Source of the DNA: Streptomyces sp. NA04227
GTDB taxonomy: Bacteria > Actinomycetota > Actinomycetes > Streptomycetales > Streptomycetaceae
Assembly: GCF_013364195.1 (NCBI RefSeq)
Contig: NZ_CP054918.1
Coordinates: 3,027,001-3,091,000, forward strand
Length of the DNA stretch: 64,000 nucleotides
Direction of reading: 5' to 3'
In this document: one piece after another, positions 27,493-35,745 of the stretch
How positions within the stretch are numbered: position 1 is the stretch's first letter
Layout: each line of letters opens with the position of its first letter
Translations under genes and position numbers: made by a program
The notes under the pieces: model-generated
What the model was told of the DNA's origin: nothing
Database searches by the model: none
What the model saw: only the letters and a program-made list of their open reading frames with translations

Positions 27493-28013
27493 CGCTCACA
27501 CCATCCGAACCGGCGGACACGTCGCCTCGCGTCTCCATGGGGTCACGGAACGTGATCCCCTCCAGAGACAGCATGGTTGACGTACAGTCACCTCAACAAG
27601 CGCTTCGGGCATATTCCCGCGCGAAGGAGTAGGCGTACTGCATACTGTGCGACGCCCGCCGCGAAGAGTCGAACACGAGCCGCCTCGACCACCGGCGCAC
27701 GCCCCGGAGCCCGTCATCACCGGGCGCGCCAGGCACGAGCCGCTCCCCCGGGAAGCCGGATCGGCAACTCCCGGGCGGCTGGGGCCGGACACCACTCGCA
27801 TCTGAGACAAGGTACCCGAGCCGGGCGCCGACTCCATGCCGTAACGAGTCACGCATGGGACACAAACCCGCATCGCCACCCGCGAGGAGCGCACCGCTCA
27901 CCCTGAGTGACCTTCTGCGGTACGGGTGTTGGGGCAGGGGGTTGAGGCAGGGAGGGTGAGGCAGGGCCGAGACAGAAGTCGGGGCGGACGGAAGGCCCGC
28001 GCGCCCCAACTCC
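27493..28013. other. Gene-free 520-bp stretch
   Basis: No frame on either strand has coding-like composition. It contains a small dyad TCACG-GAA-CGTGA at 27543-27555, about 50 bases upstream of the ATP-binding gene, a comparatively AT-rich patch 27570-27650, and a GAGGCAGGG-type repeat at about 27940-27965. Confidence 0.5.
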
Positions 28014-28092
28014 GGTGATCCCCGACTGCGGTGATCCCCGACTCGGTTGATTCCCGACTCGGTTGATTCCCGACTCGGTTGATTCCCGCCCG
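28014..28092. repeat. Five 15-16-bp units abutting the EF-hand gene stop
   Basis: Units of GGTTGATTCCCGACTC: two early GGTGATCCCCGACT variants and three near-identical late copies. The array ends seven bases from the stop codon (28099-28101) of the leftward EF-hand gene, so it occupies the start of its 3' untranslated region. Confidence 0.9.
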
Positions 28093-28098
28093 GCGTAC

Positions 28099-28611
28099 TC
28101 AGACCTCCGGGGTCGTGTAGTACGCGGCGAAGGCGGCGAGGGTCTCGTCCTCCGAAATCCGCCCGTCGTGCTCGGAGTCGAGAGCGGCGGCGGCCTTCGC
28201 GGCGACGTCGGCGGGGACGTTGAGGGTGCGCAGGACGCGCTCGGCGGCCTGGAGCGTCACGCCGTTGCCGTCCTCGTCGGCGAGTGCGAGCACCGCCCGC
28301 AGGAACGGCCGGGCGATCTCGGCGAAGCGCACCGGGTTGTCGGCGAGACGCTTGACGGCTCCGGTGACGAACTCCTGGCGGCTGACGCGCTGGTCGCCGT
28401 CGACGTCGGCGATCCCGGCCATGCCCTGCCAGAAGGCCTCGGCACCGATGTACACCGCCTGCCCCTTGTCGGACCGGGCGGTGACGCCGAACTCGTCGAT
28501 CAGGGCCTTGGCGGCGCCGCTGAAGTCCTCGCGATCGATGAAGCCGTTGCCGTCCTGGTCGAATCCGGCGAACCGGGAGGCGATTTTGCGCTCGTACTCG
28601 CTGCTGCCCAT
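28099..28611 (-). CDS. Calerythrin-like EF-hand calcium-binding protein
   Basis: 170 aa with four EF-hand loops: DQDGNGFIDRED, DVDGDQRVSRQE, DEDGNGVTL and DSEHDGRISEDE. Loops 1-3 keep the Asp/Asn pattern for Ca2+, while loop 3 is shortened or atypical after Gly. This matches the calerythrin/sarcoplasmic-type proteins of actinomycetes, thought to buffer or sense cytosolic calcium. The ATG at 28611 is preceded by GAGGTGG at 13 bases; further upstream codons do not look coding. Confidence 0.88.
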   Translation of the reverse strand: MGSSEYERKIASRFAGFDQDGNGFIDREDFSGAAKALIDEFGVTARSDKGQAVYIGAEAFWQGMAGIADVDGDQRVSRQEFVTGAVKRLADNPVRFAEIARPFLRAVLALADEDGNGVTLQAAERVLRTLNVPADVAAKAAAALDSEHDGRISEDETLAAFAAYYTTPEV

Positions 28612-28817
28612 GGGTTGTCCGACCACCTCGATGTCGTTCCTGTACTGGGGGGAGCGTACGTCCTCGTGGGGCCGCCCGGTGCGTGAACGAGAAGTGGACA
28701 ACGGGTTGTTGCACAGTGGAGACCGGACCGGTTCGGCAATGTCGCCAACTGTCGAGACCGTCACCGTCGACGGCGCCTTCGACAACGCCGTACGCGAGGG
28801 GCGGGCCGAGTAACGGC

Positions 28818-29192
28818 TCAGGCGGACAGCGGTTCGCGCGCCTCGTCCACCGCGGCGGCGACGTCCGGGTACACGTCGAACAGGCGCCGTACGCCGAGCG
28901 CCGCGAGGACGCGGTTCACATGGGAGCCGTCCACCGCGCCGCGGGCCGGGAGGATGACGCGCAGCCTGCCCCGGCAGGAGCGGATCAGACGGCGGGTGGC
29001 GATCAGCACGCCGACGCCGCTGGAGTCGCAGAACATCACGTCGGACAGGTCCACGACTATGGAGCGCCGGCCCTCGGCGACCGCTTCGTGCACGCCCTGC
29101 CGCAGTACGGGAGACGTCACCAGGTCCATCTCTCCGGACACGTGCAGGACGACCCAGCCGCCCTGTCTGCCTTCGGTCACCTTGAGCGTCAC
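28818..29192 (-). CDS. STAS-domain anti-sigma factor antagonist
   Basis: 124 aa, single STAS domain of the SpoIIAA/BldG type. The phosphorylatable serine lies in the canonical DSSGVGVL motif (MFCDSSGVGVLIA). Such proteins release sigma factors by binding anti-sigma factors and are switched off by Ser phosphorylation. Start GTG 29192 has GAGAGG seven bases upstream. Neighbours include a divergent sigma factor with its own zinc-finger partner and, further left, a GHKL ATPase, so a partner-switching module is plausible but unproven. Confidence 0.88.
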   Translation of the reverse strand: MTLKVTEGRQGGWVVLHVSGEMDLVTSPVLRQGVHEAVAEGRRSIVVDLSDVMFCDSSGVGVLIATRRLIRSCRGRLRVILPARGAVDGSHVNRVLAALGVRRLFDVYPDVAAAVDEAREPLSA

Positions 29193-29796
29193 GCCATGCC
29201 TCTCGCTCTGCCGGTCCCTTGACCCTGCTCCGGCCCGCTGCCCGGTCCGCCGCTCGCGCGCGATCCGGAGCCCGGTCCTACGCTTACCCTGCGCGGCTGC
29301 CCCGCTCGTCACCTCATGAAACACCGGCGGGGCCCGGCCCGTGTCGTAAAGCAAAGGCTTGGTTCCCCGCTGGCCGGAATTCGACTGCCGGACAGCCATT
29401 TTCTGCCGGGTGCGGCAACCGCCCCACAGGCTCTTACACACGCCTTACGGGCGTGGGGCCAAAGCTCCGGCCGCACGCGGGCCTGCCGTCCACCCTCGCA
29501 CGGTCCGGCCGGAAGCCCCACCCGGAGTGGCATGACTCACCCCGAAATCAACGAAATTCGGCCACGTTGTGCGGTCATCTCGGCACTCTCCGCCACGAGT
29601 TGCGGCTGTCATCGTCGCAAAGGAGGAGTCTGCCCCCGGGCCCTCGCACTACATTCGGGGACGGGTGAGAATGGCGGGCACGGCACCCGGCAGAGGTTCA
29701 GACCGGTACCGGAGCGGAAGCGGTACGGGCCTGAAACGGCCGGGAGGGCCCGCAGCATTCCGTCCGCGTACCGCCGGCAGCAGTCAGGGGGACCGT
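29193..29796. other. Divergent gene-free region with alternative hairpins
   Basis: 604 bases between the STAS and sigma-factor genes without a credible gene. Two mutually exclusive stems occur: GCCCCAC (29421-29427) with GTGGGGC (29453-29459), and CACGCC (29439-29444) with GGCGTG (29450-29455). They overlap at 29453-29455, an attenuator-like arrangement in the possible leader of the sigma gene. Confidence 0.4.
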
Positions 29797-30378
29797 ATGG
29801 CGAGCGACGTATCGCCGCGCTGGGACCGCAGGATGCAGCAGAGGCTGGCCCGCGGCGAGTCGGCGGCGCTCGGCGAGGTCTACGACCGTTTCGCCTCCCT
29901 GGTGCACGCGCTCGCCCACCGGGTGCTCGGCGAGGAGGCGGCCGCCGACGCCGTGACCCTGGACGTGTTCACCCGGCTCTGGGAGCGGCCCGAGTCCTTC
30001 GACCCGGCGCGCTCGGGACTGCGCGCGTGGATCGCGGCGCTGGCGCACCGGCTCGCGGTGGAGCGGCTGCGGCGTACTGAGGCGGCCGCGCTGGTCGGCG
30101 GCGGCGAGGGCACCAGCGAGGACCTGGACCGCAAGGTGCGCGAGGCGTCGGTGGCGGCCCGCGCCGACTACATCGTGACCTCGATGCCCGCTCCGCTGCG
30201 CGCCGCCCTCGAACTCGCCTACTTCCAGCGGCGCGACTACCGGCAGACGGCCGCCGACCTCGGCATCGCCGAGGAGGAGTCCCGCCGCCGCCTGCGCCTC
30301 GGCCTGCAACTCCTCGCCACGGCCCACGACGTGAACGGCCCCGGCGGGCCGTCGCCCGGACCGGGGAGGTCCGCGTGA
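29797..30378 (+). CDS. ECF-type sigma factor
   Basis: 193 aa. Region 2 spans about residues 18-85 (FASLVHALAHRVLG, AADAVTLDVFTRLWERP, GLRAWIAALAHRLAVERLRR), and region 4 about 120-175 (MPAPLRAALELAYFQRRDYRQTAADLG, EESRRRLRLGLQLL). GGGGGACCGT precedes the ATG at 29797. The next gene, 76 bp downstream, has an anti-sigma zinc finger, so the two likely form a sigma/anti-sigma pair. The inducing signal is unknown. Confidence 0.9.
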   Translation: MASDVSPRWDRRMQQRLARGESAALGEVYDRFASLVHALAHRVLGEEAAADAVTLDVFTRLWERPESFDPARSGLRAWIAALAHRLAVERLRRTEAAALVGGGEGTSEDLDRKVREASVAARADYIVTSMPAPLRAALELAYFQRRDYRQTAADLGIAEEESRRRLRLGLQLLATAHDVNGPGGPSPGPGRSA

Positions 30379-30454
30379 GCGGCCGGGGCGAAACGGTACG
30401 GCTCGTCGCCGTACCGAGCGGTGGCGGGGTGCGCACGGCCCGGCGGAGGCCCGC

Positions 30455-31897
30455 ATGAGCGGCAGCCCGGACCGGTCGGGGCCGCGCCCCGGCGACGACG
30501 TACCGCCGGACCCGCCGCGCATACCGGAACAGCGGTTCCCGGCAGAGCACGGGGAGGGCGGGCTGCCGGATGGCGCGGTGCGCGATGGCGCGCAGCCCGA
30601 TGCCGCGCAGCCCGGCGCCGCGCAGCCCGGCGCCGCGCAGTCGGACTCCCCGCAGCCGGACTCCCCGCAGCCGGATTCGGTACGCCCCGAAGCGGCGGGC
30701 CCCGACGAAGCCCTGTCGCCAGCCGTGCCGCCTGCCGTGCCGTCGTCCGCGCCGTCGTCCGTGCCACCTGCCGCGTCATCTGCCGCCCTGCCCCACTCCG
30801 TACTGAAGTCGCTGCTCGGTGCCTGGGCGCTCGCCGCGTGTTCGCCGCAGGAGAGCGTGAGTGTGGAGGAGCACCTCGGGGTGTGCGGGGTGTGCGCGGA
30901 GGAGGCGCTCAGGCTGCGGGAGGCGGTGGGGCTGCTGCATCCCGCCGAGCCACTCGACCTCGATCCCGCGCTGCGGATGCGGCTGCTCGGGCGCGCCTTG
31001 GAACGCCGCCCGCCCCGGATCCCGCTGCCCCGCTGGGCCCAGCCCTACGACGCCGAGGCCGCCCGGCTCGACGCGCTGCTCCAGGACATCCGCCCCGCCG
31101 AGTGGCACGTACCGGTGGAACTGCGCTGGTACGAGGAGGAGTTGAGGACGACCACGAGCAGCACCACGGTCGCCGGGGTGCTGACCCGGCTGCTCTCGGC
31201 GGACAACCTGGTGGCGCGGGCGCTGGGGCTGCCGGAGGCCGGTACCGACCAGGCGGACGAGGACCAGGACTCCGGCGCGGGCCCGGGCGGCGGGAAGCAG
31301 CCCAGCGGCCGCGCCATCCGCCGGGTCTGGCGGGAGCAGAGCCACGAGGTGGTACGTACCGTCGCCTTCGCGGGTGGCGGGTCGGGGCGGCTGCCGGTGC
31401 CGTACGGACGGCCCGTGTTCGCGGGGCGCGAGGCGCTGCCGCTGTGCGACGCGATGGTGGAGCGGGCCTTCGCCTGCTGGGTGCACGCGGTCGACATCGC
31501 CGACGCGGTGGAGTATCCGTACGAGCCTCCGGCGCCGCGCCATCTGCACGCCATGATCGATCTCGCGGCGCGGCAGCTCCCGGCCGCGGTGGACGCGCGG
31601 CGGCGGGCCGGACGCGGCGGCCCGGCACGGCCCGTCGGCGTGGGCTCGCCCGGCCGCAGCCTGCGTCTGGAGGTGGAGGGCGCGGGCGGCGGCCAGTGGC
31701 TGATCCCGCTGGACTCCCCGCACGCCACCGGCTCCGCCGCGCACGAGGTGGCCCATCTCGCCCTGGACGGCGTGGAGTTCTGCCGACTGGCGGCGGGCCG
31801 GGTGGCGCCGCGCGAAGCGGTGGCCGGGGAGCACGGGGACCGCGACGCCGTCCACGAGGTGCTGTGCGCGGCGTCGCGGCTGGCTGCCGGCGGGTGA
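30455..31897 (+). CDS. Zinc-finger anti-sigma factor fused to an MDMPI-like domain
   Basis: 480 aa. Residues 1-110 are disordered, with AQPGAAQPGAA- and SPQPDSPQPDS-type repeats encoded by 15-18-bp DNA repeats. Residues about 110-165 form an anti-sigma zinc finger (HLGVCGVC, the HxxxCxxC signature). The remainder resembles mycothiol-dependent maleylpyruvate isomerase/DinB proteins (LDALLQDIRPAEWHVPV, FACWVHAVDIADAVEYPYEPP). It presumably binds the sigma factor encoded just upstream in the cytoplasm; there is no transmembrane helix. The thiol-linked domain suggests redox or mycothiol input, by inference. GGAGG lies seven bases before the ATG. Confidence 0.8.
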   Translation: MSGSPDRSGPRPGDDVPPDPPRIPEQRFPAEHGEGGLPDGAVRDGAQPDAAQPGAAQPGAAQSDSPQPDSPQPDSVRPEAAGPDEALSPAVPPAVPSSAPSSVPPAASSAALPHSVLKSLLGAWALAACSPQESVSVEEHLGVCGVCAEEALRLREAVGLLHPAEPLDLDPALRMRLLGRALERRPPRIPLPRWAQPYDAEAARLDALLQDIRPAEWHVPVELRWYEEELRTTTSSTTVAGVLTRLLSADNLVARALGLPEAGTDQADEDQDSGAGPGGGKQPSGRAIRRVWREQSHEVVRTVAFAGGGSGRLPVPYGRPVFAGREALPLCDAMVERAFACWVHAVDIADAVEYPYEPPAPRHLHAMIDLAARQLPAAVDARRRAGRGGPARPVGVGSPGRSLRLEVEGAGGGQWLIPLDSPHATGSAAHEVAHLALDGVEFCRLAAGRVAPREAVAGEHGDRDAVHEVLCAASRLAAGG

Positions 31898-31915
31898 CGG
31901 GTCGCCGGCGGCGAA

Positions 31916-31977
31916 CAGCTGGGACGAGCCACTAGGGAAGACCCCTAGCAGCTGGGACGAGCCGCTAGGGGAAGACC
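31916..31977. repeat. 33-bp direct repeat duplicating the purU 3' end, with hairpin
   Basis: CAGCTGGGACGAGCC plus rCTAGGG starts at 31916 and again at 31949. The second copy contains the purU stop (31965-31967). Between the copies CTAGGG (31932-31937) pairs with CCCTAG (31943-31948) around five bases, a likely terminator for the convergent genes. Confidence 0.85.
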
Positions 31978-32870
31978 ACCGTCCGCCGCCCGTTGAGCAG
32001 GATGCGGTGCTCGGCGTGCCACTTCACGGCGCGGGCGAGGGCCTGGCACTCGACGTCGCGGCCGATGGCGACGAGCTGTTCGGGGGTCACGCCGTGGCCG
32101 ACGCGTTCGACCTCCTGCTCGATGATCGGGCCCTCGTCGAGGTCGGCGGTGACGTAGTGGGCGGTCGCGCCGATGAGCTTCACGCCCCGGGTGTGCGCCT
32201 GGTGGTACGGCTTGGCGCCCTTGAAGCTCGGCAGGAAGGAGTGGTGGATGTTGATGACCCGGCCGCTGAGCTGCTTGCACAGGTCGTCGGAGAGGACCTG
32301 CATGTAGCGGGCGAGGACGACGAGTTCGACGTTCTGTTCCCGTACCAGTTCCAGGAGTTCGCGCTCGGCGTCGGCCTTGGTGTCCTTGGTGACCGGGATG
32401 TGGTGGAAGGGGACGCCGTAGGAGCCGACGAGTTCGGCGAAGTCCGTGTGGTTGGAGACGACGGCGGCGATGTCCACCGGCAGGGCGCCGCTGCGGGCGC
32501 GGAAGAGCAGGTCGTTCAGGCAGTGACCGAACCGCGAGACCATCAGGACCACGCGCATGCGGTCCTCGGCGCGGTGCAGCTGCCAGTCCATCTGGAAGGC
32601 CTCGCCGATGGCGGCGAAGCTGGCGCGCAGCTTGTCGAGGGTGACCGGGGACTCGGCGGAGAACAGCACCCGCATGAAGAACAGGCCGGTGTCGTGGTCG
32701 CCGAACTGCTGGCTGTCCTCGATGTTGCAGCCCGTCATGAACAGATAGCTGGACACGGCGTGCACGATGCCCTGCTTGTCGGGGCAGGAAAGGGTGAGCA
32801 CGTAACTTCCGGCTGCGGTGCCGTTGCTGGCTCCGGTGCCGGTGCTGGCTTCGGCTTGGCTCGGCGGCAT
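31965..32870 (-). CDS. purU: Formyltetrahydrofolate deformylase
   Basis: 301 aa. Hydrolyses 10-formyltetrahydrofolate to formate and tetrahydrofolate. An N-terminal ACT domain (about 20-100, LTLSCPDKQGIVHAVSSYL) is followed by the formyltransferase-fold catalytic domain. That domain has the Asn/His pair in RVINIHHSFLPSFKG and the Asp in TADLDEGPIIEQ. Length and both domains match PurU. A 20-residue low-complexity tail (GTGASNGTAAG) precedes the ACT domain. There is only a weak ribosome-binding site at ATG 32870. It is followed by the SCO4402-type gene on the same strand upstream. Confidence 0.95.
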   Translation of the reverse strand: MPPSQAEASTGTGASNGTAAGSYVLTLSCPDKQGIVHAVSSYLFMTGCNIEDSQQFGDHDTGLFFMRVLFSAESPVTLDKLRASFAAIGEAFQMDWQLHRAEDRMRVVLMVSRFGHCLNDLLFRARSGALPVDIAAVVSNHTDFAELVGSYGVPFHHIPVTKDTKADAERELLELVREQNVELVVLARYMQVLSDDLCKQLSGRVINIHHSFLPSFKGAKPYHQAHTRGVKLIGATAHYVTADLDEGPIIEQEVERVGHGVTPEQLVAIGRDVECQALARAVKWHAEHRILLNGRRTVVFP

Positions 32871-33008
32871 ACCGCAAGGATTCCACAGCCCCGAGGGGCC
32901 GCGGACGCGGATATCGGCTGGTGAGACGGCGCGCGCCGGTGCTCCACGCCGGTGTGCGCGCGGGGCGGAACGGGGTAAACGGCGTGCGGCGAGAGCCGGT
33001 TCGTGCCG

Positions 33009-33455
33009 TCAGGTGGTGCTTGTCACGATCCGCAGGGCTTGCAGGGTGCGCGGCGGCAGGTCGGGGTCCTCGCCGTCACTGGTGGCGAGCCTCACATGCG
33101 CGTCGCGGGCCGCGCGTACCGCCTCGGGCCAGGCGTGGTGCTCCAGATAGGCGGACACCTGGGCGTCCGGCCCGACCTGGTGCATGATCCGCAGCACCCG
33201 CAGGACGGCGACGTCGACGAGGGCGGCCTCCTGCGAGTCGCGGAAGATCGTCCCGACGTACTTCTCCGCCGACCAGTTGTCCAGCCAGGTGTCCTCCACC
33301 AGGCGGTACACGGCGTCGGTGACGTCCCCGTACTCGGTGTGCCCGGCGAGCCAGCACTCGTGCTGGAACCGCGGGTCGGAAAGCATGTGCAGCGCGGAGC
33401 GCACATTGCTGCGCCAGCGCCACCACGGCATGTCGTTCAGTGGCATGACGCCCAT
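33009..33455 (-). CDS. SCO4402-family protein of unknown function
   Basis: About 148 aa from ATG 33455 (MGVMPLNDMPWWRWRSNV). The sequence matches what I recall of the actinobacterial SCO4402 family (LNDMPWWRW, YRLVEDTWLDNWSAEKYVG, RVLRIMHQVGP). It is compact, soluble and tryptophan-rich at the N-terminus, with no assigned biochemical role. A GTG start at 33503 would add 16 residues; neither has a clear ribosome-binding site. It lies upstream of purU on the same strand and is divergent from a binding-protein gene. Confidence 0.8.
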   Translation of the reverse strand: MGVMPLNDMPWWRWRSNVRSALHMLSDPRFQHECWLAGHTEYGDVTDAVYRLVEDTWLDNWSAEKYVGTIFRDSQEAALVDVAVLRVLRIMHQVGPDAQVSAYLEHHAWPEAVRAARDAHVRLATSDGEDPDLPPRTLQALRIVTSTT

Positions 33456-33626
33456 GGTGGCGGAGCGACTGCCGCGGCGGGAAGGGTTCTCCGTTCGATG
33501 CACGAGAACCGATCGTACGTTCCGCCCCGGCCGTCGCGTACGGACCCCCGCAATTCACCTTTACGACACCACCCGTTACCCGAGGGTCACTCGAAGGTTC
33601 GTAGGCCGCCGGAATCGTACGTGGAC

Positions 33627-34934
33627 ATGACCGAAAGGCGCCGCACGCGTACCTTGCCCCTGCCTCCCCAGAGAACCCTCCGCCGTTCCGCGAACGGCAA
33701 ACGGGCCCGCAAAGCGGGGACGCTGGCGCTCTGTTCGGCGATGCTGCTCTCCGGCTGCTCCCTGCTCGGCGACTCCTCCGAGAAGGCCCCGATCACGGTG
33801 ATGACCTGGGCGCCCGACCATACCAAGGCGGCCAACAAGCCCGGCATGACGGCCATGGCGCAGGCGTACGCGCGCTGGGTCAACGCCGAGGGCGGCATCG
33901 ACGGCCGCAAACTCGAAGTCCTTGTCTGCAACGACCACGACGATCCGGTGGGTGCGGCGGCCTGCGCCCGGCGGGCGGTGAGCAACAACGTGACGGCGGT
34001 GGTCGGTTCGTACAGCCAGCACGGACGTTCCTTCCTCGCCCCGCTCGAATCGGGAGGAATCCCCTACATCGGCGGATACGGCATCACCGAGGCCGAGTTC
34101 ACCAGCCCGCTCTCGTATCCGGTGAACGGCGGCCAGCCCGCCGCGATGGCCGGGATCGGCAAGGAACTCTCCTCACGCTGCGACCGGGTTGCCCTCGTTC
34201 GCCCCGATACGGTCACCGGTGACGACCTTCCGGTCCTGTTCAACTCGGGCCTGGCGGGGGCGCGGATCCGAGCGGGCGACATCGCCGCCCCGGAGGACGC
34301 CACCGAATACACGAGCTCCGCGGACCGGGCGCTGGATCACGCCACCGCGGATCCCGCGGCACGCGGCTGTGTGACGGCCGCCCTCGGCGAGCGCACGGAC
34401 ACCTTCTTCGACTCCTTCCGGCGCACCGAGGAGGCCTACCCCGGGGTCAAGACAGCCTCCGTGCTCGGCAGCGTGGACCAGTCGCTCATCGACCGCACGG
34501 GCGGCGCCTCCGGCCCGTACGAGGGCGCCTACGTCGCCGGGTGGTACCCGGTGGCCTCCGACCCGCGCTGGAACGGTATGCGCGAGGTGATCAACGAGCA
34601 CGCCTTCGGCGACAACCGGATCGACCCCGCCGACGCGGGCGTACAGACCACCTGGATCGCCTTCACCGTGCTGCGCCGCGCGATCGAGGCCCTCGGCGAC
34701 GGCGACGTCAGCGCCCAGGCCGTACGCCGCACCCTGGACAGCGGCCTCAAGGTCGACACCGGCGGCCTCACCCCCAAACTGAGCTGGCGCTTCGAGGACA
34801 TGATCGCGGTCCGCGACTTCCCGCGCCTGGTCAACGCGAACGTCACCTTCCAGGTGGTACGCGACGGCCGCCTGGTCTCGGCTCGCCGCGGCTTCGTCAA
34901 CATGAGCAAGACGTTGGAGCGGAGTACGGACTGA
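33627..34934 (+). CDS. Lipoprotein, type 1 periplasmic-binding fold
   Basis: 435 aa. An unusually long basic n-region (RRRTRTLPLPPQRTLRR) precedes a hydrophobic segment and lipobox LLSGC with Cys44. The mature part is a Leu/Ile/Val-binding-protein fold (ITVMTWAPDHTKAANKPGM, VNAEGGIDGRKLEVLVCNDHDDP, ACARRAVSNNVTAVVGSYSQHG, VDQSLIDRTGG, YVAGWYPVA). No ABC permease or ATPase genes adjoin, so it may be an orphan receptor or sensor. The start is ATG 33627; GTG 33621 is possible. Confidence 0.85.
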   Translation: MTERRRTRTLPLPPQRTLRRSANGKRARKAGTLALCSAMLLSGCSLLGDSSEKAPITVMTWAPDHTKAANKPGMTAMAQAYARWVNAEGGIDGRKLEVLVCNDHDDPVGAAACARRAVSNNVTAVVGSYSQHGRSFLAPLESGGIPYIGGYGITEAEFTSPLSYPVNGGQPAAMAGIGKELSSRCDRVALVRPDTVTGDDLPVLFNSGLAGARIRAGDIAAPEDATEYTSSADRALDHATADPAARGCVTAALGERTDTFFDSFRRTEEAYPGVKTASVLGSVDQSLIDRTGGASGPYEGAYVAGWYPVASDPRWNGMREVINEHAFGDNRIDPADAGVQTTWIAFTVLRRAIEALGDGDVSAQAVRRTLDSGLKVDTGGLTPKLSWRFEDMIAVRDFPRLVNANVTFQVVRDGRLVSARRGFVNMSKTLERSTD

Positions 34935-34960
34935 GGGGGACGGGCTGAGGGGGACGGGCT
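34931..34960. repeat. 14-bp tandem units carrying repeated stop codons
   Basis: CTGAGGGGGACGGG at 34931-34944 and 34945-34958, then CTGAGAAG. The gene's own TGA (34932-34934) is in unit 1, and copies recur 14 and 28 bases later. Confidence 0.8.
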
Positions 34961-35010
34961 GAGAAGTACCCGGGGGGTACGGGCCGAGCGGCGGGGTGCA
35001 GGCTCGGGTC

Positions 35011-35718
35011 ATGGCGTCCGCGACAGAAAACTCCGTCCCGTCACACTCGGTCCCGTCACACCCGGTCCCGTCCAACTCGGTCCCGTCCGCGGCCGAACGC
35101 TTCGTCGTGATCACCGGCGGGCCCGGGGCCGGGAAGAGCACCTTGATCGACCGGCTGCAGGAGGCGGGCTTCGCGCGCTCCCAGGAGGCGGGCAGGGGCG
35201 TCATTCAGGACCAGACGGCCGTCGGGGGACGCGCGCTGCCGTGGACAGACCCCGATTTGTTCGCCGAGTTGATGCTCTGCTGGGAGCTGCGTTCCTACCG
35301 CGATCTGGCGGCCCACGCGGCGCGGTCCGTCTCGCCGGGCTCGGCTGCTTCGGCTGCTTCTGCGGGCCCGGATTCCCCTTCGCCAGGCCCGGTCTTCTTC
35401 GACCGCGGCATCCCCGACATCGTCGGCTACCTCCGCCTCGAAAACCGGCCGGTCCCCGCCCACATCGACACGGCGGCCCGTGAATTCCGGTACCACCGGC
35501 GGGTGTTCATCGCCCCGCCCTGGCCGGAGATCTACCGGCGGGACGCCGAGCGGCGGCAGTCCCTCGCGGATGCGGAGCGGACCTACGCGTCCATGGTCAC
35601 GACCTACACCGAGTACGGCTACGAACTGGTGCGGCTCCCCCGGGTCTCCGTGGCGGAGCGCGTCCGGTTCGTGACCGAGCACTTGAGCGGACCGCTACCG
35701 GTCGTCGCCAACCGGTAG
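35011..35718 (+). CDS. P-loop AAA-family ATPase/kinase-like protein
   Basis: 235 aa. An N-terminal repeat (VPSHSVPSHPVPSNSVPS, from 15-bp DNA repeats) precedes a P-loop GGPGAGKST. FFDRGIPDIVGYL acts as the Walker-B/LID-type region, and FIAPPWPEIYRRDAERRQS resembles the arginine-bearing segment of the AAA_28 group. These are predicted NTPases or small-molecule kinases of unknown substrate. A GSAASAASAGPDSPSPGP insert interrupts the middle. ATG 35011 has no clear ribosome-binding site; GTG 34996 is in frame upstream. It is convergent with the next gene, with only 27 bp between them. Confidence 0.8.
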   Translation: MASATENSVPSHSVPSHPVPSNSVPSAAERFVVITGGPGAGKSTLIDRLQEAGFARSQEAGRGVIQDQTAVGGRALPWTDPDLFAELMLCWELRSYRDLAAHAARSVSPGSAASAASAGPDSPSPGPVFFDRGIPDIVGYLRLENRPVPAHIDTAAREFRYHRRVFIAPPWPEIYRRDAERRQSLADAERTYASMVTTYTEYGYELVRLPRVSVAERVRFVTEHLSGPLPVVANR

Positions 35719-35745
35719 TCGCCGACCGGTGGTGGCCACCGCCAC
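35704..35745. repeat. Three 14-bp units spanning a stop codon
   Basis: GTCGCCAACCGGTA (35704-35717), GTCGCCGACCGGTG (35718-35731) and the degenerate GTGGCCACCGCCAC (35732-35745). The TAG stop at 35716-35718 straddles the first junction. The array fills the whole gap to the convergent gene. Confidence 0.8.

Noticed and set aside
27577..27906. 109-codon plus frame and its antisense partner between the ATPase and EF-hand genes
   Set aside because: Composition is Arg/His/Ala-rich with no domain, and no ribosome-binding site; treated as non-coding.
28014..28092. Possible CRISPR array
   Set aside because: The units are contiguous 15-16-mers without spacers; it is a tandem repeat.
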